Positions 58,637 through 63,210 of a stretch of 63,210 nt of DNA are shown in pieces. Source of the stretch: Myxosarcina sp. GA_180221_E-2-1-MAG-40_15 (lineage in GTDB: Bacteria > Cyanobacteriota > Cyanobacteriia > Cyanobacteriales > Xenococcaceae); NCBI GenBank assembly GCA_020692205.1, contig JAIMKV010000022.1, positions 1 to 63,210 of the forward strand. Direction: 5' to 3'. The position numbers were made by a program, and so were the translations under genes. The notes beneath the pieces are model-generated. The model had not been told where the DNA came from. It searched no databases and saw only the letters and a program-made list of their open reading frames with translations. Numbering within the stretch: the first letter of the stretch is position 1; every line of letters begins with the position of its first letter.

Positions 58637-59305
58637 TTAGCTAGCCGTTGATTGTGAGGTTACAGCTACCTCGGATAATTGCGGACGAACACACCAATAT
58701 GTCAAAGATCCTAATAATGGTACTAATGCCACTAGCCAAAACCATTTATCGGCATTTATGCCTCGGCGTTTCATATCGTCGCCCAACATAGCAGGAAATA
58801 AAAGACATAATAAACAAAAGTCTATACTCATCACATGAATAAATTGGCTAGTTTGCCATTGATTCATAAAATCTGTCCAGTTTCCCTGTGTCAAACCCCA
58901 GACTAAAAGCACGACAATGGTTACGGATGAGATAATTGCCATTAGACGAGAATCGAGAAGCTTGAGTAACCAGTTTTTGTCTCCATTCCAGGCAGTATTA
59001 GGTTGGCGTAGCGCGAAGTAAGGCAGCAAAGCAAATGCACCAACTCCAATCGAAGCGATAAAAAAAGGATAGGGCGAGATTTTTTGCTCTGTACGGTCAA
59101 ATAAGATAAAAGCAGCATATACCCAAGGAATTATCCCCATGATGTAGAAAATTGCCGTAACGATTGGATTGATTCCTGACAATTTACCCAGAGAGAGATT
59201 AACAATTAAATCTAAATCTCCTTGTTGTGTGGTAAAAAAAGAAGCAGCAACTGCATAAATTACTAAAGCTAACCAAATCAAACCGAAAGAAAGTTTTTGC
59301 TTCAT
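58637..59305 (-). CDS. Conserved multi-pass membrane protein
   Basis: 222 residues, six transmembrane helices. Distinct loops: NPIVTAIFYIMGIIPWVYAAF, ALRQPNTAWNGDKNW and HVMSIDFCLLCLLFPAMLGDDMKRRG. The last, with a charged DDMKRRG turn, resembles a family conserved in cyanobacteria and chloroplasts whose function I do not know. ATG at 59305. It ends 13 bases from the LRAT-like stop (convergent) and starts 15 bases after the ppx stop (same strand). Confidence 0.75.
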   Translation of the reverse strand: MKQKLSFGLIWLALVIYAVAASFFTTQQGDLDLIVNLSLGKLSGINPIVTAIFYIMGIIPWVYAAFILFDRTEQKISPYPFFIASIGVGAFALLPYFALRQPNTAWNGDKNWLLKLLDSRLMAIISSVTIVVLLVWGLTQGNWTDFMNQWQTSQFIHVMSIDFCLLCLLFPAMLGDDMKRRGINADKWFWLVALVPLLGSLTYWCVRPQLSEVAVTSQSTAS

Positions 59306-59319
59306 TTCATTAATATTAG

Positions 59320-60918
59320 TTATTGAGCGACAGGAAGCCTGTGAGAGATAGTCGCTACCAATTCTACGCCGAATTCTTCCTCAAATGCTTCTTTTTTATA
59401 ACTGAGATTCCATAACTCCAGGGAACACTGATCACCGATCTCCGTGGGGTGGATCTGGAAATCAAGAGAACGATTATTTTCATCGTACTGGCAATTTACT
59501 GAGGCGATCGCCCCTTTGTTTCTACGGTCTAAAGCTACTGCTAAGCGCAGAATTGCGCTTAGCTGCCGCACCATTAGTTGATAGTCCTTGTGAGGTAATT
59601 TTTGATAAGGCTCATGTTTTTTCTTGGGTTTGCTGCGGCGATGATAGCGGGCAATATTGGCAATTAATTCCAATTCTAGTTCGGTAAACCCAAGTAGTTC
59701 AGCATTGCGAATTAAGTAATAAGAATGCTTGTGATGGGAGGAATGGCTTACATAAACTCCACAGTTGTGTAACATCGCAGCAGACCATAACAGTTCTCTT
59801 TCTGCCTCATGCCAAGAGTGCAGCAATCCCTGTAGCTGATCAAAAATGCTGAGGGCAAACTTAGCTACCCTGTGACCATAATCTAAATCTACGTGATATT
59901 TTTGGGCAATTTTAATTACGTTGCGATTTTTGACCTCATTTTGGTAACGTAATCGACTACTAATCAGACCACGAGTCAACATCCAATCAACAATCATGCC
60001 TTCTCGTAGCGATCGCTCACAAATGGTAATCGAATTTAACTTAAGCAGAGTCATTGCTTCAAGCAAAATAACCGCTCCTGGCACGATAATTTCGGCTCGT
60101 TTTTCCGATAGACCAGACACTTCTAGCCGTTCTTTGTAGCTCATTTTCGCCAGCTTTTTGACGATTTTTTCGATGTCTTTGTAGGCAATTTCATAGCCAT
60201 TGAGAGGATCGGGAACTATGCCCAATTCATCTTTAGCGTGGAGTATGGCAATAGTCTCAATCGTACCAGAAGTGCCAATAGTGCGAGGAACTTCATTGAG
60301 CTGTAGGTTATGCCAAATCTCATCCACAGGACGCTCCAGCATCCCTTTAATGTAGGCTCTCAATACTTTTAATTCACTGTCACTAATTGGGTCTGTGGTC
60401 ACAAATTCTTTAGCTAAACGGACAGCACCAATTTTCGTGCTGCTTAAAAAGCGAGGTTCATGGATATCTGCCAAAATTAGCTCGGTTGAGCCACCACCAA
60501 TATCAATAATGATGTGAGGCTGTTCATTAAAGTCCATTCCCGACAACACACCCAAATAAATTCGTCGAGCCTCTTCTTTGCCCGAAATAAGATTAACTAC
60601 TATGCCCAATTCTGCTTCAATCTGACGTAAAAAGTCCCCTCCGTTGGGGGCTTCTCTGGTCGCACTGGTAGCAACGGCAATTATTTGTTCTGCTTGAAGA
60701 CTAGTTGCTAATTCCTGACATCGCTTCAAGGTATCGAGGGAACGTTTGATCGCTTCTGGGGTTAGTTTACCTGTTGCTAAATCGCGATCGCCTAAACGAA
60801 CCGTAGCTTTTTCCTTGGCGATTACGGTAAAAGCAGGGAGTGAAGGGTCTATTCGCACAATTACCATGTGAATTGAGTTAGTGCCGATATCGATCGCTGC
60901 AATAATCTGTTGGTTCAT
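59320..60918 (-). CDS. ppx: Exopolyphosphatase / pppGpp phosphohydrolase (Ppx/GppA)
   Basis: 532 residues. ASKHA-fold N-terminal domain: AIDIGTNSIHMVIVRI (phosphate-1 motif), VAVATSATREAPNG, IIDIGGGSTELILA (phosphate-2), GTSGTIETIA and SLREGMIVDWML. The C-terminal HD-type domain (about 330-510) shows YGHRVAKFALSIFDQL, AAMLHNCGVYVSHSSHHKHS and IARYHRRSKPKKKH. Releases phosphate from polyphosphate or pppGpp in the cytoplasm. ATG at 60918. Probably cotranscribed with the membrane protein downstream. Confidence 0.95.
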   Translation of the reverse strand: MNQQIIAAIDIGTNSIHMVIVRIDPSLPAFTVIAKEKATVRLGDRDLATGKLTPEAIKRSLDTLKRCQELATSLQAEQIIAVATSATREAPNGGDFLRQIEAELGIVVNLISGKEEARRIYLGVLSGMDFNEQPHIIIDIGGGSTELILADIHEPRFLSSTKIGAVRLAKEFVTTDPISDSELKVLRAYIKGMLERPVDEIWHNLQLNEVPRTIGTSGTIETIAILHAKDELGIVPDPLNGYEIAYKDIEKIVKKLAKMSYKERLEVSGLSEKRAEIIVPGAVILLEAMTLLKLNSITICERSLREGMIVDWMLTRGLISSRLRYQNEVKNRNVIKIAQKYHVDLDYGHRVAKFALSIFDQLQGLLHSWHEAERELLWSAAMLHNCGVYVSHSSHHKHSYYLIRNAELLGFTELELELIANIARYHRRSKPKKKHEPYQKLPHKDYQLMVRQLSAILRLAVALDRRNKGAIASVNCQYDENNRSLDFQIHPTEIGDQCSLELWNLSYKKEAFEEEFGVELVATISHRLPVAQ

Positions 60919-61142
60919 GATAATTGTAAGTGCTGATGATTGGCTTTTAAGGCAGATTTATAGCTAAAATTAAGCTGAAAAACACTTAAATAGTATGATA
61001 TTCGCCAAGCCAAACGTTAGTATCCAGATGCTTTATATAATCTCATGGATTTTGCACTAAGGAGCAGATCCCCTTAAGATTTTAAAAATATTTATTAATA
61101 TTAAGCCCAAAATTATTCGGCATCAAGCAAAACTTATTTAGC

Positions 61143-62024
61143 ATGACTCAATATCGCTCAACTGGTGAACCAACTTGGCAAAAAGTAATTCGTCTCTTGC
61201 GTTGGGACAAGCCAGCAGGAAGATTAATTTTGATGATACCTGCGCTGTGGGCCGTATTTCTTGCAGCCCAAGGAACTCCTCCATTACCCTTGGTAGGAGT
61301 AATTATTTTAGGAACTCTCTCGACTAGTGCCGCTGGTTGTGTGGTTAACGATCTATGGGACAGAGATCTTGACCCTCAGGTTGATCGAACTAAATCTCGA
61401 CCTTTAGCATCTCGCGCTCTTTCGCTCAAAATTGGCATGGTTATTTTGGCGATCGCTCTTGGCTGTGCTGCCTTACTAGCTTTTTATCTCAAACCGCTTA
61501 GCTTTGCACTTTGCGTTGCCGCTGTTCCTTTTATTGTGTTTTATCCTTTAGCTAAAAGAGTTTTTCCAGTGCCTCAACTAGCTTTGTCTTTGGCATGGGG
61601 TTTTGCCGTGTTAATTAGCTGGACAGCAGTGACAGGAAAGATCGAATCTGCAACCTGGTTACTTTGGGGTGCGACAGTAGCTTGGACTCTTGGTTTTGAT
61701 ACTGGATATGCTTTAAGCGATCGCGAAGATGATTTAAAAGTGGGAATTAATTCTAGTGCGATTTTTTTTGGCAAATACACCCCAGAAGCGATCGGCATTT
61801 TTTACTTGATTACTGTTGGTTTGCTTGCTTACCTGGGTATCAAACTGGCTCTAGGTTCAGCTTTTTGGTTTAGCCTATCCCTGGCTTCTGTTGGCTGGGT
61901 TTGGCAGTATATAAACCTACGTAAGCTTCACATTGCCTCTGCCATGTATGGCAAAGTTTTAGGACAAAACGTTTGGCTGGGTTTTATTTTGTTAGCAGGA
62001 ATGATTGTAAGCTATTTAGTTTAG
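61143..62024 (+). CDS. UbiA-type 4-hydroxybenzoate polyprenyltransferase
   Basis: 293 residues with eight to nine transmembrane helices. Both Asp-rich motifs of the UbiA family: NDLWDRDLDPQVDRTKSRPLA (first, split here at the D-x-x-D core NDLWDRDLD) and SDREDDLKVGI. In cyanobacteria the homologue prenylates 4-hydroxybenzoate in plastoquinone synthesis (solanesyl donor). ATG at 61143. Divergent from ppx (224 bases). Confidence 0.93.
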   Translation: MTQYRSTGEPTWQKVIRLLRWDKPAGRLILMIPALWAVFLAAQGTPPLPLVGVIILGTLSTSAAGCVVNDLWDRDLDPQVDRTKSRPLASRALSLKIGMVILAIALGCAALLAFYLKPLSFALCVAAVPFIVFYPLAKRVFPVPQLALSLAWGFAVLISWTAVTGKIESATWLLWGATVAWTLGFDTGYALSDREDDLKVGINSSAIFFGKYTPEAIGIFYLITVGLLAYLGIKLALGSAFWFSLSLASVGWVWQYINLRKLHIASAMYGKVLGQNVWLGFILLAGMIVSYLV

Positions 62025-62120
62025 AGAACAGATATTTATTGTCGCTCAAAATCTCTGAGCCAAATTTATGATAATATTTTTATTATATTTTAAGAAAATT
62101 GTTGGAAGGTATAAAGATAT

Positions 62121-62258
62121 ATGGAAGCTGCAATGATCTTGGCAGATTTGCCAGAAGCTTATGCTATGTTCAAACCTTTGGTAGATGTGCTACCGATTAT
62201 TCCTGTATTTTTCTTGGCTTTGGCTTTTGTTTGGCAGGCAGCAGTAGGATTTAAATAA
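62121..62258 (+). CDS. psbK: Photosystem II reaction-centre protein K
   Basis: A 45-codon gene. The product reads [20 protein letters not shown] then [20 protein letters not shown] and AVGFK, the PsbK sequence. The first eight or so residues are the cleaved leader, and one membrane helix follows. It binds near CP43. GGAAGG ribosome binding site (62104-62109) precedes the ATG. A terminator follows at 62286. Confidence 0.97.
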   Translation: MEAAMILADLPEAYAMFKPLVDVLPIIPVFFLALAFVWQAAVGFK

Positions 62259-62285
62259 AATAGCTGAGCTGTATTCTGATTATCG

Positions 62286-62316
62286 AGCATCCATAATCAA
62301 TAATTGGGTGCTTTTT
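62286..62316 (+). terminator. Rho-independent terminator of psbK
   Basis: AGCATCC (62286-62292), 13-base loop, GGGTGCT (62306-62312) then TTTT. A 7-bp stem with one G-T pair, 28 bases after the psbK stop. Confidence 0.8.
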
Positions 62317-62487
62317 ATTTGCTTCAATGTCTAAAAAGTTAATCTGATTGCTTGAATTACCAGCCATCTTTTAACTTGATTGAGCTAAATTAAGCCCAGT
62401 AAAATCTCTATCTCTACTGCTTAAACTACCTAGCAAACGATAATATTTAATTATTCAGTATCTTCTATTTACACATCAAGGAAAAAA

Positions 62488-62841
62488 ATGCAGACACAAT
62501 CTAATTCGGATAAGCGCAAACTACTTTCGGCTTTAGCACATGGCTCAGTTTTTATTAGCGCCCTAGTTTTATCAATCGGAATTCCAATCGCTATTCTTGC
62601 TGTTTCTGAAGATCTGATTGTTCAAGATAATGCCAAGGAAGCAATTAATTTTCACTTAAATGTTTGGTTAATCGGAGGCATTATTGCCATAATGTCATTT
62701 TTCTCCTTTGGTTTGGCTGGCTTTGTATTAGGTCCTATTTGGCTTATTCTACACTGGGGTTTGTCAATTTGGGCAGTTGTTCAATGCCTACAAACCCCAG
62801 ATAAATCTTTTCGTTATCCGTTTATTTTCCGAGTAGTTTAG
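62488..62841 (+). CDS. DUF4870 (Tic20-like) membrane protein
   Basis: 117 residues with three to four transmembrane helices: LSALAHGSVFISALVLSIGIPI, EAINFHLNVWLIGGIIAIMSF and LGPIWLILHWGLSIWAVVQCL. The motif DNAKEAINFHLN is the DUF4870 hallmark. Function unknown; relatives are stress-associated. ATG at 62488 after an AGGAAA box. Convergent with the 28-codon frame; the stops abut. Confidence 0.88.
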   Translation: MQTQSNSDKRKLLSALAHGSVFISALVLSIGIPIAILAVSEDLIVQDNAKEAINFHLNVWLIGGIIAIMSFFSFGLAGFVLGPIWLILHWGLSIWAVVQCLQTPDKSFRYPFIFRVV

Positions 62842-62928
62842 TTATATGGTAAACATAAGCCAAGTACCGACAATAAAAGCAACGTAAGCGATCGCGACAA
62901 TGGTATAAGCTACGGTGTTGGTAATCAT
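62842..62928 (-). CDS. Possible 28-residue single-pass membrane microprotein
   Basis: Minus-strand frame from ATG at 62928: MITNTVAYTIVAIAYVAFIV then GTWLMFTI, stop TAA at 62842-62844. It is almost wholly one hydrophobic helix with small residues, as in the tiny subunits of photosynthetic complexes, but I cannot match it to PetN, PetL, PsbM, PsaM or Psb30. No clear ribosome binding site. Its stop abuts the DUF4870 stop, which is what real convergent genes do here. Confidence 0.4.
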   Translation of the reverse strand: MITNTVAYTIVAIAYVAFIVGTWLMFTI

Positions 62929-63132
62929 GGCTGATTTGTCTCAACTATTCTGTATTTCAGCCGAAGATCTTAATACCTGTTTTTAAGCTGAGAGGTATAT
63001 TACTATACAAGCATTTAATATTTGCTTAGTTGTTTTGTGTAACAGTTAGATCTAATTTGTAACCCTACGTAACTTTAAAAAGTATCTTATTTCAGAGTCT
63101 AATATCATCAGCTCAAAAAACTATACAAAAAG

Positions 63133-63160
63133 AGATGCCTCTCATTAATGAGAGGCATCT
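63133..63160 (-). terminator. Perfect 28-base palindrome, terminator of the gene at the right edge
   Basis: AGATGCCTCTCATT (63133-63146) and its exact complement (63147-63160), followed on the minus strand by CTTTTTG. Nine bases after a minus-strand stop codon at 63170-63172. Confidence 0.8.
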
Positions 63161-63169
63161 TGGAAATGA

Positions 63170-63210
63170 CTATCCAGAAATATAGTCAGGATTGGAAATT
63201 CTAACCGTTG
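63170..63210 (-). CDS. C-terminal end of an unidentified gene leaving the window
   Basis: Minus-strand frame open to the window edge, ending TVRISNPDYISG then TAG (63170-63172). The perfect terminator right behind it supports this frame. Too short to identify. Confidence 0.45.
   Translation of the reverse strand, partial: TVRISNPDYISG

Overview
The window is chromosomal DNA from a cyanobacterium. It carries the allophycocyanin operon and core-membrane linker (apcE, apcA, apcB, apcC), cytochrome b6f genes (petC, petA), photosystem II psbK, plant-type carotenoid genes (crtP, crtB), a plastoquinone-type prenyltransferase, and very frequent GCGATCGC (HIP1-like) octamers. Base composition is AT-rich. 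The species cannot be fixed from the sequence; a ~902-residue ApcE with three linker repeats points to a tricylindrical phycobilisome core.

Layout. 1-1.5 kb: the 3' part of a dndD-type gene (DNA phosphorothioation ATPase) with an in-frame stop. 1.9-5 kb: an M16 peptidase-like protein without the zinc motif, an MscS channel and a small coiled-coil protein. 5.4-9.9 kb: a giant tandem kinase-like/TPR membrane protein and an FtsW/RodA protein. 10-17.7 kb: the photosynthesis block, apcE-apcA-apcB-apcC and petC-petA, all on the minus strand, with a DUF3067-type gene divergent from petC. 17.8-22.6 kb: purK, crtP, crtB, a secreted protein and YggT. 22.8-29.8 kb: an FAD oxidoreductase, a short-chain dehydrogenase, a second Ser/Thr kinase that looks active, a pentapeptide/TPR protein and two oligopeptide-type ABC permeases. 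30-31.8 kb: a sugar phosphate cyclase with a long N-terminal extension. 32.3-39.7 kb: mostly small housekeeping genes on the plus strand (yaaA, aquaporin, Uma2 nuclease, DinB-like, two hydrolases, queG, HAD phosphatase) ending in tRNA-Gln. 39.8-49 kb: an outer-membrane porin, a sugar-porter MFS permease, a ribose-type ABC importer (lipoprotein, ATPase, permease), a DJ-1/PfpI enzyme, a GAF-LuxR regulator and a DUF1816 protein. 49.7-54 kb: unknown proteins plus a TIGR03943-type protein with its UPF0718 permease. 54-63.2 kb: YtxH and DUF948-like proteins, a TPM/Psb32-like protein, a methyltransferase, a GntR regulator with an LRAT-like protein, Ppx/GppA, the prenyltransferase, psbK, a DUF4870 protein, a possible 28-residue membrane microprotein, and the tail of a gene leaving the right edge.

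How it fits together: most of the window is core photosynthetic and housekeeping DNA. The porin, MFS and ABC genes form a plausible sugar-uptake route from outer to inner membrane. The least ordinary items are the tandem kinase-like protein, in which each kinase domain has lost different catalytic residues; the N-terminally extended cyclase; a candidate structured RNA upstream of the dehydrogenase; the decayed DinB-like copy that supplies the start region of the Uma2 gene; and the interrupted dndD. I saw no CRISPR array, intact insertion sequence, prophage or complete defence system. Family names are from recall of conserved motifs, not from a search.
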